NCBI RefSeq assembly: GCF_958298935.1
Contig: NC_084936.1
Location: 7,571,501-7,635,500, forward strand
Direction of reading: 5' to 3'
Length of the DNA stretch: 64,000 nucleotides
Source of the DNA: Phragmites australis
Taxonomy: Eukaryota; Streptophyta; Magnoliopsida; Poales; Poaceae
Under the pieces are notes generated by a model that did no database searches, was not told the DNA's origin, and was given only the letters and a program-made list of their open reading frames with translations. The stretch's first letter is position 1. Each line of letters begins with the position of its first letter. This document shows positions 21,701 to 32,650 of the stretch, in pieces. The position numbers were made by a program, and so were the translations under genes.

Positions 21701-23496
21701 AGAATTACCCCACTCATGATTTAGAATTGGCTGCAGTGGTTTTTGCCTTGAAGAGTTGGAGGCATTACTTGTATGGGGAGTCATGTGATATTTTCACTGA
21801 TCATAAGAGTCTCAAGTATATTTTCACTCAAAGGGATCTGAATTTGAGACAACGGAGATGGTTAGAATTAATCAAAGATTATGATCTGACAATTCAGTAT
21901 CATCCTGGAAAGGCTAATGTGGTAGCTGACGCCCTTAGCAGAACAGGTGTACCTAAAGCAATAATGTCTTTACATTCAGAGTTGGATCGGATGGGAATAT
22001 CTTTTTGCTTGGCTGGCACTGTGCAGCAAGAAACTCAAATGATTATCCAATCTGCTATACCTGAACGTGTACGTGAAGCTCAACAGCATGATCGTCTTCT
22101 TTCAGAAGTTCGAAAGAGAATTTCAACAGGAAAATCAAAAGAGTTTAGTATGGATGAGCAAGGTGCAATACGTTTTAAAGGCCGTCTCTGTGTACCACAG
22201 AAGGCAGATGTGAAAATGGATATATTGAGAGAAGCTCACCGGGCTCCTTATACTATTCATCCAGGTGAAACCAAAATGTATCGAGACCTGAAGCAAAATT
22301 TTTGGTGGAAGAGGATGAAAGTGGATATTGCTAAGTACGTTGCATCTTGTGGTGTCTGCCAACAAGTAAAGGCTGAACATAAAAGACCTGCAGGATTAAT
22401 GCAACCCTTAGAAATTCCAGAATGGAAATGGGAACATATCACTATGGACTTCATTGTTGGGTTGCCTCGTTCACCTCGAGGCAGAGATGCTATTTGGGTT
22501 GTCGTGGATAGGCTTACAAAATCTGCACATTTCATTCCAATGAAGACAACCAGTTCGGCGCATGATTTGGCTCCCTTATATATCAGGGAAATAGTAAGGT
22601 TGCATGGTGTGCCAAAATCGATCATTTCAGATCGGGATTCTAAATTTGTATCTCAATTTTGGCAGAGTTTGCAAAGTGCCTTGGGCACGAAACTTTCTCT
22701 TAGCACAGCCTTCCACCCTCAGACGGATGGTCAGTCAGAGCGGACCATTCAGACTTTGGAGGACATGCTCCGTGCTTGTGTCTTATCTTGGAAAGGTAGT
22801 TGGGAAGACCATCTGGCTTTAGCAGAGTTTGCTTATAACAACAGCTATCAAGCTAGTATTCGGATGGCTCCTTTTGAGGCTTTGTATGGCCGAAGGTGTG
22901 TTTCCCCTTTGTGTTGGGATTCTGTTGGAGAGAGATCATTACTTGGTCCGGATTTGATTCAGCAAACATCAGAGAAGGTGTACCAAATACGTCAGAATCT
23001 GTTGGCTGCTCAAAGTCGACAGAAGAGCTATGCAGATATCCGGAGGCGAGAACTAGAATTCTCAGTTGGTGACTATGTTCTTCTCAGAGTGTCACCAACC
23101 AAAGGTGTTGTACGTTTTGGAAGGTCGGGGAAGCTTAACCCGAGGTACATCGGTCCATTTCTAATCATAGCCCGTGTAGGCAGTCTGGCGTATCGTCTTG
23201 AATTACCAGACTCAATGAGTGGAATACATAATGTCTTCCATGTTTCTATGCTAAGAAAATATTTGAGAGATCCGGAGCATAAAGTTGATGTGGAATCAAT
23301 CACGATAGAGAAGGATCTGACTGTAAAGTGCCACCCGGTACGTATTTTGGATTTCTCAGAGCGAGTTATGAGGAGGAGAACTATCAAGTTTGTGAAAGTG
23401 CTTTGGACAAATCAAACAGAACGAGAAGCAACTTGGGAACTCGAAGAACAAATACGCAAGGAGTATCCTGAGCTATTTGAGACTGGTGAGTCATAA
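18709..23496 (+). CDS. Gag-Pol polyprotein of a Tekay-type chromovirus
   Basis: One ORF of 1,595 residues from ATG 18709 ([11 protein letters not shown]); the frame is open upstream to 18616, but the basic, hydrophilic start at 18709 fits Gag of this lineage. Domains by base position: retrotrans_gag (about 19010-19470, with EAQIWWRG); two zinc knuckles (19696-19795, [13 protein letters not shown] and [14 protein letters not shown]); aspartic protease (DSGAS at 20173); reverse transcriptase (about 20720-21340, FIDDIL with the catalytic Asp pair at 21172-21177); RNase H (YTDAS about 21607, down to ADALSR); integrase with an HHCC zinc region (about 22235-22375) and DDE residues at 22447, 22630 and 22738; and a C-terminal chromodomain-like segment (about 23330-23480, with KVLWTN and ATWELEEQ). 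The chromodomain-like tail probably directs insertion to particular chromatin. No stops or frameshifts, and all catalytic motifs are intact. Confidence 0.97.
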   Translation: MPPKVRGRGRGTEAGRSRTGAPGRGDAQLSAAEGESSQTESISQAELMTTMKEIQEELRALRQAVPNTPAAVRAVAREMPEGGATSGVSLREWVSMKLDSFDGSGTPIQAADWLAYIEMQLDAFDVLPRDKVRYVVQLMKGEAQIWWRGVQSARTVAHGDLTWSEFVRQFERRFYPATFLDKMQIDLNNYTQGQKSVAEYEVGFNQIVRFVPHVAHDDAEKARRFRQGLKPFIRHVLGAFPVTDFRSMVEQASGVELQQSYTDDIRKTSGADQHKGPEEKRSRFGGPIHKKYKGQQRHQPYRGGSSQMHSPGTSTQFRTVVKPGFGLVCFKCGDSHMQSECSWRGSCSVCGRPGHKDVVCRRNPNSRIRWEPVSSSSGVSSSSKGSAHVLATTPAPTVITGPMAPPMQYYLPSTVPTGPYWTHQPMFPQGTSTPTPPVVGASSSHEAGTSSSQAPPGLYTLPGAETGGHNDVVTGILPVDSFDAHVLFDSGASFSFVSVDFVKRARLSVQQIGQSVVVNSPSGLISSSYVCPGCVINIGDEEFTANLVMINLESFDVILGMDWLAQYQAIISCSLRIITLRAPSGVEIVFQGKALPYTLSMLCRIFPNRRMWKSGALWSLVEGQDVTLRVEDISVVCRYPDVFPSELPGLPPERETVFRIELIPGTQPIYKTPYRMAPMEQMELKKQLDELLAKGFIRPSTSPWAAPVLFVEKKDGTKRLCVDYRALNQVTIKNKYPLPRIDDLFDQLRGAMIFSKIDLQSGYHQLRIRDEDIEKTAFNTRYGHFEYVDMSFGLTNAPAVFMEAMNRMLHEYLDVFVVVFIDDILIYSKSKEEHEVHLSLVLEALRKNKFYAKLKKCAFWLEEVGFLGHVINQHGITVDPKNVAAVIEWQRPSNVTEIRSFLGLAGYYRRFVQDFSIIAKPMTRLTQKGIPFVWTDDCEVSFQTLKNKLVNAPILALPESGKRFTVYTDASRIGLGCVLMQEGRVIAYASRQLKTHEQNYPTHDLELAAVVFALKSWRHYLYGESCDIFTDHKSLKYIFTQRDLNLRQRRWLELIKDYDLTIQYHPGKANVVADALSRTGVPKAIMSLHSELDRMGISFCLAGTVQQETQMIIQSAIPERVREAQQHDRLLSEVRKRISTGKSKEFSMDEQGAIRFKGRLCVPQKADVKMDILREAHRAPYTIHPGETKMYRDLKQNFWWKRMKVDIAKYVASCGVCQQVKAEHKRPAGLMQPLEIPEWKWEHITMDFIVGLPRSPRGRDAIWVVVDRLTKSAHFIPMKTTSSAHDLAPLYIREIVRLHGVPKSIISDRDSKFVSQFWQSLQSALGTKLSLSTAFHPQTDGQSERTIQTLEDMLRACVLSWKGSWEDHLALAEFAYNNSYQASIRMAPFEALYGRRCVSPLCWDSVGERSLLGPDLIQQTSEKVYQIRQNLLAAQSRQKSYADIRRRELEFSVGDYVLLRVSPTKGVVRFGRSGKLNPRYIGPFLIIARVGSLAYRLELPDSMSGIHNVFHVSMLRKYLRDPEHKVDVESITIEKDLTVKCHPVRILDFSERVMRRRTIKFVKVLWTNQTEREATWELEEQIRKEYPELFETGES

Positions 23497-23579
23497 GTTT
23501 TGAAATATTTATATCTCTGTTTCATAGTTGTCATGAAAGCGGCAGAATTCGGGGACGAATTCTTTTAAGGGGGGGAGAA
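23497..23579 (+). other. 3' leader and polypurine tract of the Tekay-type element
   Basis: Short non-coding spacer after the Gag-Pol stop. AAGGGGGGGAGAA at about 23567-23579 abuts the 3' LTR and is the plus-strand primer. GAATTCGGGGACGAATTC just upstream is a conserved near-palindrome of the lineage. Confidence 0.85.
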
Positions 23580-25765
23580 TGTAATGCTGGTTTTTTGAGA
23601 AAGAAGGAAAAAAGAAAAGAAGAAAGAAAAGAGAGAGAGTTGACCAAAACTTTGACTTTTAATCCGTCGCTCGGATGACAGATCGGAGTCCGTGGTTGCG
23701 TTCATCTCGTCGAGACGAACCCATTTTGCTATTCATATGTCCGTTCCGGGCACTCTGGAACCCGTAGCGAGCCCAATAAATTTAGACCGTCCGTTGTTTT
23801 GGAAAAAAAAATAAAAAAAAAGAGGATAAAGCCGGATGGGTCGGTCGTCACCCCGACCCATCCAGAGTATTCGAGCCGTGACTCTCTCTCTCGTTTGTCT
23901 CTCTCTCTCTCACGAACACTCTCTCTCTCTCCTGCCGAGCCGCGCCCAGCTGCCGCGCCGGCTGCCTGCTCCGGCTGTCGCAGCCCGCCGCCGGCCACCG
24001 TGCGCCAGCTCCTGCTGCCGCGCCGGCCGCCTGCTTCGGCGCCGCCGCAGCCCTCCGCCGCAGCTCGCCGTCCGCCGTGCGCCCGCCGCCGCCGGCCGAC
24101 GCTGCTGCCGCCGGCCACCACCGGCCCCGCCGCCGGCTGCCTCCCCCTCTCTCTCTCTGTTCTGCCGGGCGGCCAGAGCCCCGCCGGCCGAAGCGGCCAG
24201 CGCCAGGCAGAGGAAAAAGCCAGGAAGAAAGGAAGAAAGAGAAAGGAAAGAAGAAGGAAGAAAAGAAAAAAAAAGAAAGAAAAAGAAAAGGAAAAAAAAA
24301 GAAAGAGAGAAAAGAAAAGAAAAAAAAAGAGAGGAAAAAAATTGGAAATTTTTGGATTTTCGTCGGACTCGTCATCAAATTTTCGAAGACGAATTTTCGG
24401 TAATATTCTGGACGTTTGTGGTTGGATTAAATCAACTCAGTTATTCGTGTCGTATCATTTCATGTGATCGATAGTTCGATTCTTTTTGATAACCGAGGTT
24501 GACTCGAAGATACGACATTTGAGTTGCAGTATTCAGTTCATCGAAGTGCAATCCAAGTAATGAGGATTTTAGTTCAACCCTAAATTGGAAATAGTGTATC
24601 ATTTCATGCGATACAGCTCTCTGTTCAATTGTCCTAAATGTCGGCGTAGACGCGATGTTTTTCGACGTAGGGTTGACGCTTCATTAGTGTATGTGCTTCA
24701 AATGTGTTTTAGTGCTAATCACATACCTGTACAGGTGGTACCTCTTCTGGGCGGCCGTGATTTTTGCTTTGGATTCGTCGCTTTTGGTAAAAGGCAAGTA
24801 ACTTGGGGGTGTGGTTCTATGCTATGTTTATATTCATGTCTTACTTCTTTTGCAAACAGAAATTGAAGTATATGGTTTTATTTTCAAATCCATTTAAATT
24901 ATGGATGTCGTTGTTTTCGATTATTTAAATCGATGTTTTTCTTATTAATCTGGACTGTACCTTTATCTTCATGAAATCAGTTTGTCTTCATGAATCAGTT
25001 GTGGTTTTTATCATGAGCTATTCAAAAGAGAAATAAAGAATTGACGTCAATTCACATGCATACATATGCATTTATGCACTTCATATGGTGATAAAGGCCG
25101 ATCACTGCCATCGCGCGTGATTCGTACCGGTACATGGAGTTGCATGAGCTGTTGGCATCGTCCAACTCTCAAAAAATGGAGTTGCATCATGGCATTCATA
25201 CATTTCTTTTTATGATATTTGGAGAATTCAGAATGCTGGGAGTTGAATGCCATGTTTTGTGGGAGACTGAGATTGAAGGTTGTCGTTTCTGTTTCAACGA
25301 AAATTCTGAAACAATAGTCTCTTAAAAAACCATGTGGTTTGTTCTGATTGCTGAAAGAAGAACGTTTTACTTCTAAATGCTTTTGTTTTAAGTGAGATGT
25401 GTTTATATACATAGCTGTTACTTGCTGAGCTTGTCTCACCCCCTGTTAAATCTTTTACAGGTATGTTTAGTTGCTGACGTGCATGTCGGGGGATGGTTTT
25501 TGGTAGTTGCACGCACGTCCTCATCACAAAGCCGATAGTCTCCCGGTGTTTGAGTTGAGCTTTGTTGATGAGTTGCCGTTTGTTTTGGTATATGTTGTGG
25601 TGAGACGCTGGTAGCGTCGTGAAGGTGATATATAAATGTTGGTTATATCTGTTTTTGGCTGCCTGAGAACTTATCTTGTGGTCAGTTATACCACTCTACA
25701 GAGGAAATGCTGCCAAAATTTCCTATTTTCAAATATTTAGGCTCAGTTGGAAGTAGGGTGTTACA
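23580..25765 (+). repeat. 3' LTR of the Tekay-type element (2,186 bp)
   Basis: Identical to the 5' LTR by eye except for one fewer A in the homopolymer near 24291-24300. It ends GGGTGTTACA and is followed by the ACATG duplication. Confidence 0.96.
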
Positions 25766-25905
25766 ACATGCTTATGCATTATGAACATTGGGACGGTCGA
25801 ATCCTACCTACATTCATGTAAGAACATATGCCAAACATTCGTAAGTTGCTGACATATAAATGGCTCAACCACCCCGAAAATAATGTGAATTGGAAATTGA
25901 AGCTA
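25766..25905 (+). pseudogene. C-terminal end of the Ulp1-like gene, right of the gypsy insertion
   Basis: Directly after the duplicated ACATG the Ulp1 frame resumes (LMHYEHWDGR), runs to a TAA at about 25819-25821, and then continues as NIRKLLTYKWLNHPENNVNW. This resembles the usual C-terminal end of plant transposon-borne Ulp1 domains. The TAA and the gypsy insertion both disable it. Confidence 0.7.
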
Positions 25906-25926
25906 AAAAATATAATAGGTACTAGC

Positions 25927-26490
25927 TACAATATCTCAGTTTATACTTTATACTATTGTCAAATTTTTATTCCATTCAATTCGACGTGCAAGCACTATTA
26001 TGAGTTTTATAAGCATATATGCAAAGAACATGAAGCACATTTTCTGTTGTTTAGTATATGTTTGTTGCATTTTCGCTTGCTGGTTAATAATCTTGGATGT
26101 TCTGCAATATGTAAGACAAGAACATTTTCAAAAAGCAGAAGCAAAATGTCAGTATGCAGAAGTACATGTTCTGACATTCAAAATCGTATGTAGAAGCATT
26201 TTGCTTTGCTACAATATCTCAGTTGATACTTTATATTATTGTTGAATTTTTATTTCATTCAATTCGATGTGGAAGCAATTTTATGATTTGCATAAGCATA
26301 TATGCAATGAACACGAAGCAAATTTTCTGTTGTCTAGTATATATTGTTGCATTTTCGCTTGCTGATTAATGACGAAGATCTTGGATGTTCTGCCATATGT
26401 AAGAGAAGCATAGTTTCAAAAGGCAGAAGCAAAATGTATTAGTATGTACAAGCATATTTTAAAAAACAGAGAAGCAACCTGACATTCAAA
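25927..26490. repeat. Imperfect tandem duplication, period about 283 bp
   Basis: A unit starting TACAATATCTCAGTT at 25927 recurs at 26210, with TTTTATTYCATTCAATTCGA, ATGAAGCA/ACGAAGCA, GCATTTTCGCTTGCTG and CTTGGATGTTCTGC in the same order. Both units end near CTGACATTCAAAATC. It lies in the intergenic spacer between the Ulp1-like and transposase genes. No coding is seen in it. Confidence 0.8.
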
Positions 26491-26557
26491 ATCTTTAAGT
26501 AAACCGCATCAAGCACTTGGTTCAGTAAACCACCTCATTGTTCATTACATAAATAAA

Positions 26558-27456
26558 TTAAATTAACATTCTGATGTTTATATCTTTACATAACCGCCAT
26601 GTGAATAGCTGCATGTATGCATTTGGAACTCTTTTTTCTATTTTATATGGATACTTGGGAGCTGTGTGCTTATTAGAGTGATAAATACTGCACTGGTTCC
26701 TCTTTTTTGGTTGTGCATTCATTCCATTAGATAGCCTTTTTACTTTTTTCGCCCTTTGACATCTCATCTTGGAGGATTCTTTACTTTTTTTGAAGTACAA
26801 GGAATAGAAGCATCATGTAGATTTGTGCCACTAGTCCAAAGTCTAGTAGGACTAGACATAGCAGATGTAGGTGCAGTAACTGAAGTTGCAGTAGTTAAAG
26901 CAGCAGCAGTTGCAGTAATATGTGCATTTGTATCATCAGGAGTGTTGGAATTATTAAGAGCACCAGCAGCAGCATTAGTTGATGTCTCATTCCACTGTGT
27001 CCTTTTCTTCTTCTTTTTTAGAACTTCAAGTTCAGATTGCATCATTCCAATGTGCTTTGTAACAATTTCATAAGCATCTTCTGAAACCGAACCCTTGCGA
27101 GCAAACTTTATGAGCGTGGAGGCAAGATTGCTGAATCTTATTGTCTTTTGGTTCTGCAAAAGTATACCACTAGTCCCAATGTCAGCTTTAAGATTTGCAT
27201 TAGCATTTGTGCCAATAGTCATTTCTTGCTACTTCCACCTTTCCAATATGTATCGATCAAGCACCTTCTTGACACCAAATCTGCTCATAACCTTGATGAT
27301 GTGACAACAAATTATGCCATCCCTATTAAACTTGCTGCACTCACAGTAGTAGCTTTCGTCTTCTTCAATTGCTTTCACATCATATGACCTAGTGCCATAG
27401 CCACCAACAAACTTGTCATTCGGCACAAGCCTAAACTGGTAGTCACCTGAGCGCAA
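26558..27456 (-). pseudogene. FAR1-type MULE transposase, C-terminal part
   Basis: Minus strand. 27229-27456 carries a SWIM zinc finger (YYCECSKFNRDGIICCHIIKV), then VLDRYILERW, the hallmark C-terminal region of FAR1/FHY3- and Jittery-type MULE transposases. After an in-frame stop (27226-27228) the reading continues through 27222-26764 with a coiled-coil-like helix (MQSELEVLKKKKK). A frameshift near 26770 leads to a final basic segment with RLSNGMNAQPKKRNQCSIYH and HTAPKYP, a decayed CCHC-type motif. The N-terminal FAR1 DNA-binding domain and the DDE core are missing beyond 27457. The full protein would cut and paste the element; this copy is dead. Confidence 0.85.
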
Positions 27457-27605
27457 GCGTGTCGGGGTTGGGAGTTCGTGCGAGGGCGTGGTCGTGCTCT
27501 CATGAGAGGGGCTGCTACTCTAGGTACATGGCACGATTAGGAAGGCTCCTAATCAGGCTTTGTTTCCTAACGAGGGTGTGTGGGCGGACGTGTGTGCAGG
27601 CGTTA
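27457..27605. other. Unassigned spacer between MULE and PR-1 pseudogene
   Basis: GC-richer junction sequence that matches neither the transposase nor the PR-1 block. No ORF with a recognisable product. It could be an LTR scar, but no termini are visible. Confidence 0.3.
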
Positions 27606-28107
27606 GCCGCTTCCTTATTTATTCCCTGCCTTAAGATACAGAACACATTTACATTTGCATGATTTCTTCATTAAAACAAATGTGACTGCATAAAGTATAT
27701 GAAGGCATCAAGCATGTAGAGCGCAAACATACGCATTACATCGAAATAGCATCGATTGACATCTTACTATGAATATACACCAACATAACTCTTTGTATCT
27801 TATAATAGCACTCGAAGTAGCAAGTCGCTAACACGGACGCTAGCTGTCCAGGGACATCGCCCGCTGGGGCATAGTTGCAGGTGATGAAGACGCCACCATT
27901 TTCGGACTTGACGCGTGCGCAGCCAATGGCCGTCGTGTTGCGCTACACCACCTACATGATCTAGTGCTCGCACATCTTCTCCGGCATGAATCTGCCACTG
28001 ACGTTGTCATAATACTGCCTTTCTTTCACCCACAACTCCACGGCTTCTGCCACCATCCAGTCCTTACCGGCTGGGCCCACGTAAATGTTCTCACCATAGC
28101 CCTTGGT
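27606..28107 (-). pseudogene. PR-1-like (CAP superfamily) pseudogene, 3' half with 3' UTR
   Basis: Minus strand and closely similar to the intact PR-1 gene at 52139-52639 and its 3' UTR (27606-27840 corresponds to about 51915-52138). The coding part (28107 down to about 27846) begins at the GYGEN motif and reaches ITCNYAPAG, but contains three in-frame stops around the CEHY region, a 3 bp insertion there, a Cys-to-Phe change (GRFMP), a Cys-to-Ser change (VKSEN), and loss of the terminal RPY. The N-terminal half and signal peptide are missing. It continues, after 9.5 kb of unrelated repeats, in the upstream-flank copy at 37593-38270. Confidence 0.88.
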
Positions 28108-28370
28108 CGTTGTTGAATAAATCTTTCTTGTTTTTTCAGTTTGGGTTTTCAGTTGCAGCTCTGACGCGTGAGTCCAGGCGGGAGCGAATCGTACAGGTTG
28201 AGGACTTGAGACATGCTGCGTTCATGCCGAGTCCGCGTCGTGGGCGTGGTAACCGCTCGATCCAGAGCTGTGGCGAGAGTGGGATGGCACATTTTGTTGC
28301 CGGATCGTGGGGACCTTCATGGCCCGAGTAATTAGGATCTAGCTTCTGTCTTTGCTGTTAAATAAACGTG
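28108..28370. other. Exon-like fragment of unknown origin
   Basis: After a TTTTTTCAG acceptor-like site (about 28139) there is an open GC-rich stretch to a TAA at 28329-28331 encoding an Arg-rich peptide (e.g. RESRRERIVQV and PSPRRGRG). It could be a terminal exon of a captured gene. No family is recognised. Confidence 0.3.
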
Positions 28371-30780
28371 TACTGCAAGAAATCTACTAATTTATGACGT
28401 TCTATAAATATCACGGTTACATGATTTTTTATCACAAAACATAGTCTATGATGATCAGGTGACGAGAATACGACAGTCACCAATTGCATGTCTCTGATTG
28501 CAATCAGTGACGAAAATCACTATTTTCATCATAATGTTCTATGACGATCCTGCTTTGTTATTAATTTATGATGAAATTATCATCATGATTTAGCCAATTA
28601 TCGTCATAAAGAAGTGGTTACGGTGCTGCCACATCTGTCTATAGTTACCCAGTATGACATGGCAAATGACGTGGATGCCGAGCTAGATATGACGTGGCTG
28701 GGTGTTTGACGTGGCAAATGACATAGATTCCAAGCTAGATCTTACGTTGGCTATTCCATTTTCGTCACAAAATCGTACACATTGTTACAATTAAAAACTC
28801 TCTCAATAGATTAATCACCAAAAGACATGAAATAAAAATTTCCATATAATAACTCTCAGTTATATAATACATTAGCATACACACTTCTATCCATACAAGT
28901 ATGCACAATCTCTAACAAAAATAAATTTTCTAACATCCACAAACCAGTGTGAAAATGCATCCAATCACTTGTGAGGGGCTCAGGTATTTCTTTAGTCTAA
29001 ACTGCTGCACTTTGATTTAGCTGCTGCTGAGGTTGCATCCTCTTTACAATTGTTTTTGCTTCATGTATCTACAACAAAAGAAACAGTAGGAATACAAAAT
29101 AAAAACCAATAAATCAAATTATGTCTAATGTTACTTAACCATACGTGTTTCATCATAGCAATTTATAAAATAAGGTCAAGAAAAAAGCACAATTAGTTGC
29201 AGAATTGGCATCCCATAGACTAACTAGAATCACAACAGCAATAACGATTAAAATCTACCACTGATCTAACATTACACATCAACTCAAAATCAACAGATTT
29301 AACATGACAAAACAACACATGACCAAATACTACAATCTGATGCAACCCATTACATAGAGCTACCATAATGTTAACTACAGGAATGCAAAATAAAAACTAA
29401 TAGATTAAATTATGTCTAATATTACTTAAGCATACGTGTTTCATCATAGCAATTTTTAAAACAAGGTCAAGAAAAAGGCACAATTAGTTGTTGAATTGGC
29501 ATCCCATAGACTAACTAGGATAACACCAGCAATAACGACTAAAATCTACCATTGAGCTAACATTACACATCAACTCGAAATTAACAGCTAACATGACAAA
29601 GCAACACAGGACCAAATACTATAATCTGATGCAACCATTACAGAGCTACTGAAAGACAAGCAGGTCACGCACACTCATGACAAGTATACTAGGAAAAAAC
29701 TGGGATCTGGCCAGCTGCTAGGCAGAACTAAGTCCCACAAACTCATGGATCTAGATCGCAAGTGACAGATCTGAGTCAACCAAACCAGATCGCAATGAAG
29801 TTACGGAAGAACAGGCTCTAAATAACTAGCACAAGTCATTACCGGGTTCAGATCCAAGCAAAAACACATATACGTGTGCTACGGATATGAACTCTCCAAA
29901 CCAAATGGAGCATTATCCAATCTGTCACTTTCTCGGGGCTAAACCGTAACAAATCTAGCAGATCTAAGCACTTCGATCAACGCTCGTAGCATTAATCGCT
30001 TCCAAGTTGACGAATCTAAGAAAGAAGGGGAGAGTAAGCAGGGAGATCGGGCATGTGGTGCTCACCGCCATTCCAAGCTCACCGGCGACCGAGCTCAACC
30101 GCCGATTCTCCTCCTCGGCCTTCCCCTCGCTGGCCGAGCTTCACACATCCACAGAGCACCACAAGCAACACACAAACACGCTGAAAACATCATAAACCAA
30201 AAAAGGAAACAAAAACCCCCAAAAAATAGAAAAGCCCCCGAGAACCCCCCCCCTCTCCTCCAAATCCGGCCGTCGCTGCCACCTACTAGCCATCTCCTCC
30301 TCACTACACCACGCTGCCGTAGCCCTGCTCCCCTCCGGTCACCCTCTTCACCTCAGTGAGCACGCTAGCCCTCCCTTCTCCTCATCCGACCTATTATTTT
30401 CTCTAGGATTCACCGGAGCTCCACCGCCCGCCTACCTTCTTCCCTCTCTGCCGCATGGTGCCTTTCATCGCCGCGCACCACAATCGCCCTCCGCGCCACC
30501 CACTACGGATCTGCCACAGCTGAGGTCAGATCTGAGCGGATTCGTGTTGCCACTGGCTTGGGGCCAAGCCGCTGGCCACCCACACCACCACGCCGCTCGC
30601 CCGTGCGGGTGCACGCCTGAGAGAAAGAGAGATGTGAGGGGGAGTTAGAGGCCTGAGAGACAAGAGCTGTGGCATGGGAGGACTAGGGTTTAGAGGGGAG
30701 GAGAGTAGGAGCAGGGCAGGGACCTTTAATAGGGGAGAGGGGGTAGCTCAGAGGCTGGGAGCTCCAAGCTGATGTGATGT
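28371..30780. mobile_element. CACTA-like element fragment, left terminus preserved
   Basis: TACTGCAAGAAATCTACTAATTT at 28371 closely resembles the grass CACTA start CACTACAAGAAA with two substitutions. It is followed by many TGACG/CGTCA subterminal motifs (28397, 28462, 28510, 28545, 28609, 28670, 28691, 28712). No matching right terminus was found before the gypsy remains. 29660-30780 is first AT-rich, then a GC-rich, promoter/5'-UTR-like section (30050-30720) with no identifiable gene. No transposase is present. Confidence 0.5.
29086..29656. repeat. Tandem duplication, unit about 290 bp
   Basis: 29086-29375 and 29378-29656 share the same order of blocks (AAATTATGTCTAATRTTACTTAA, TACGTGTTTCATCATAGCAAT, GGCATCCCATAGACTAACTAG, ATTACACATCAACTC, ATCTGATGCAACC) with about 10 percent divergence by eye. 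No coding is seen. Confidence 0.85.
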
Positions 30781-30844
30781 GATCATGCGATGGACTATGA
30801 TATGACCATTAAGCCATTATTTACTTCTGTTTGCCCATCTGAAA

Positions 30845-32650
30845 ATCAGTAAGATTGTTCTATGCTTGCTACTAAATTTGACCTTACTGAAATTTATGAT
30901 AATGGGCTTCCAAGCTATGCTTTGAAATGCAAAAATGCCTTAGTTTCAACTGAGCTGTTACTAACCTTTTGCAGGATAAGAAAATTAACCAAACAATGGA
31001 TGAAGAGAAGAAGTTACTTGAGAGCCACACCACTACTGCTACATCTCCTCCCACAAGCTGTAATACCCTCTCATCCCTTCCTTCTTATGATGGCTTTGGT
31101 GCTAATGAATACATTGATTGGGAAACAACAATAGATAATTTTTTTGCACAATGTCAAATTTGTGAAAACATGATTTTTATAAATGTCATTAGTGTTTTAA
31201 CTAATTGTGCATCAATTTGATGGAATAAAAATTCTTATGAGAGAAAGATTTATTCCTCAATCTCATACATCTATTTGTAAAGAAGGAGTGCATCTTTTGG
31301 AAGAGCAACCCCTTGCTGCACCTGTACCTATGCCTAACATTTTGCAGGAAATTATGAACAAACAAGAATGAGAAGAAAAACAAGGAGAGTGAGCAGACAT
31401 CTGCTGCACCATGCATGTTAAAAAAGGTACAAATGCTAAAGTACCTATATCACCTGAGGAAGAGAACAAAGGTAATGAAAAAAAGTTGCTACAATCACTC
31501 AAGGTGAGAATTTTTTTGATATCCAGAAAATGTCCACCAATGATTCTAATGTAGAACAAATGTTAGTGGAACCAACTCTTGATTTATCTTTGTCAAAAGA
31601 TGATTTGCTTGCTGTTCCTTGTGACAACAAAGAGTTGTGTGGTAATGCTTCACTTATATCACAACCACAACTTGTGAATGAATATGTTAACTCTGTTTTA
31701 CAAATGAATACTTTTTTGAAATTAGATATGTTCAATGCATTGCTAGTGAGCAAGAAGAACTGGAATTGCTATCTTCTCTAAATACTTTAGGTTATATTGA
31801 ATTTGATGTTCTATGTAATCTGAATAGTTTAGAGGAGAAATTAAAACTTAATACTGATTTGCTATGCTTGTCACAAAATACTTTTCATGTTATTGGAAAG
31901 TACAATGATAAATTAGAGTATATGGTGCATCGAGTTTATATTTGTTTAAATCTGAAAATTTCTATTATTGTGCCACAAAATGATCATTTAGAGGACTGAA
32001 GTAGAACTGATAATGTCATGTCAAGTTTTTCTAGTTCTATTTGCAACCTATAGAATAGTTCTCAAGAATGAGAGTCTTGTTGGTTGCTACCATATAACCA
32101 TCAAGAGCTATCATACTCCACAACCATTGTTTCACCTTTCTTTGTATAGAATATCCAAATTGATAATAGGTTGCCCTGCAATATCACTTCTTTTAAAGAA
32201 GGGGAGCAAGAAGTGACACATGCATACATTGTACCAATGTTGTCTGCTATGGACAATGATCATTAGGTACAATCATTTCAAAGAGAATTACAACTGTTTG
32301 ATAAAGAACTTATGCTATTACATAACGTGAGTTCCTTGCGTATTTTGCTTTGTGTAGAAATTTATGGTCAAGATAATGCTATAAATAAACCGAATATTGT
32401 TTGTTGTAAGGAAGGGGAGTATGATGAGGACATGGCTCCTTCGAATACACATAAGGTGAAATCATTCCTCACTGTTCATACTTTCTTGCTAAAGAATAGG
32501 ATACTACTAAACTTTATATTATTTTGTTGTTTAGGAACATGGGATAAGCACCACAACCTCATCTGGATGGCATCACTCGAAGGCCAAGTCTACTCAGACT
32601 CGAGGTCGAGTTTTAATTGGACTCGAGCTCAAGGTCAAGTCCCATGACAA
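30845..32650 (+). mobile_element. Degenerate Ty3/gypsy fragment A
   Basis: 30862-30975 matches the same element's pol spacer at 35928-36065 (MLATK-D-T/A-EI, KCKNALVS). 31030-31170 encodes a Gag-like piece (LPSYDGFGANEYIDWE), and 31200-31560 has decayed Gag/linker pieces (ILMRERFIPQS). 31530-32220 contains open AT-rich stretches (e.g. 31530-31781) typical of gypsy spacer sequence. 32220-32650 shows no coding. Rearranged and non-functional; the family is the same or close to fragment C. Confidence 0.6.

Larger units (their letters stand above)
16329..25765 (+). mobile_element. Complete Ty3/gypsy chromovirus, Tekay/Del type (9,437 bp)
   Basis: LTRs 16329-18515 and 23580-25765, a tRNA-iMet primer site, a polypurine tract and an uninterrupted Gag-Pol ORF with a C-terminal chromodomain-like segment are all present, within a perfect 5 bp duplication. 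Domain order is Gag, protease, RT, RNase H, integrase, chromodomain, which is the Ty3/gypsy order. The sequence GAATTCGGGGACGAATTC before the polypurine tract is typical of Tekay/Del elements. The two LTRs differ only by one A in a homopolymer, so the insertion is very recent and the element looks capable of autonomous movement. Confidence 0.96.
9330..27457. mobile_element. Remains of a Mutator-like element carrying Ulp1-like and FAR1-type transposase genes
   Basis: A convergent pair is inferred once the two nested LTR insertions are set aside: a plus-strand Ulp1/C48 protease-like gene (9396-16328 and 25766-25905) and a minus-strand FAR1-type MULE transposase C-terminus (26558-27456). This pairing is known from plant MULEs that have acquired Ulp1-like genes (KI-MULE or Kaonashi type, with FAR1/Jittery-like transposases). 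Terminal inverted repeats were not found: the left side ends near a LINE and the right side breaks off inside the transposase at 27457. The outer limits are therefore approximate. Confidence 0.65.

Noticed and set aside
28367..28800. tRNA or other RNA gene
   Set aside because: Hairpin-like TGACG motifs are transposon subterminal repeats. No cloverleaf or A/B boxes were seen.
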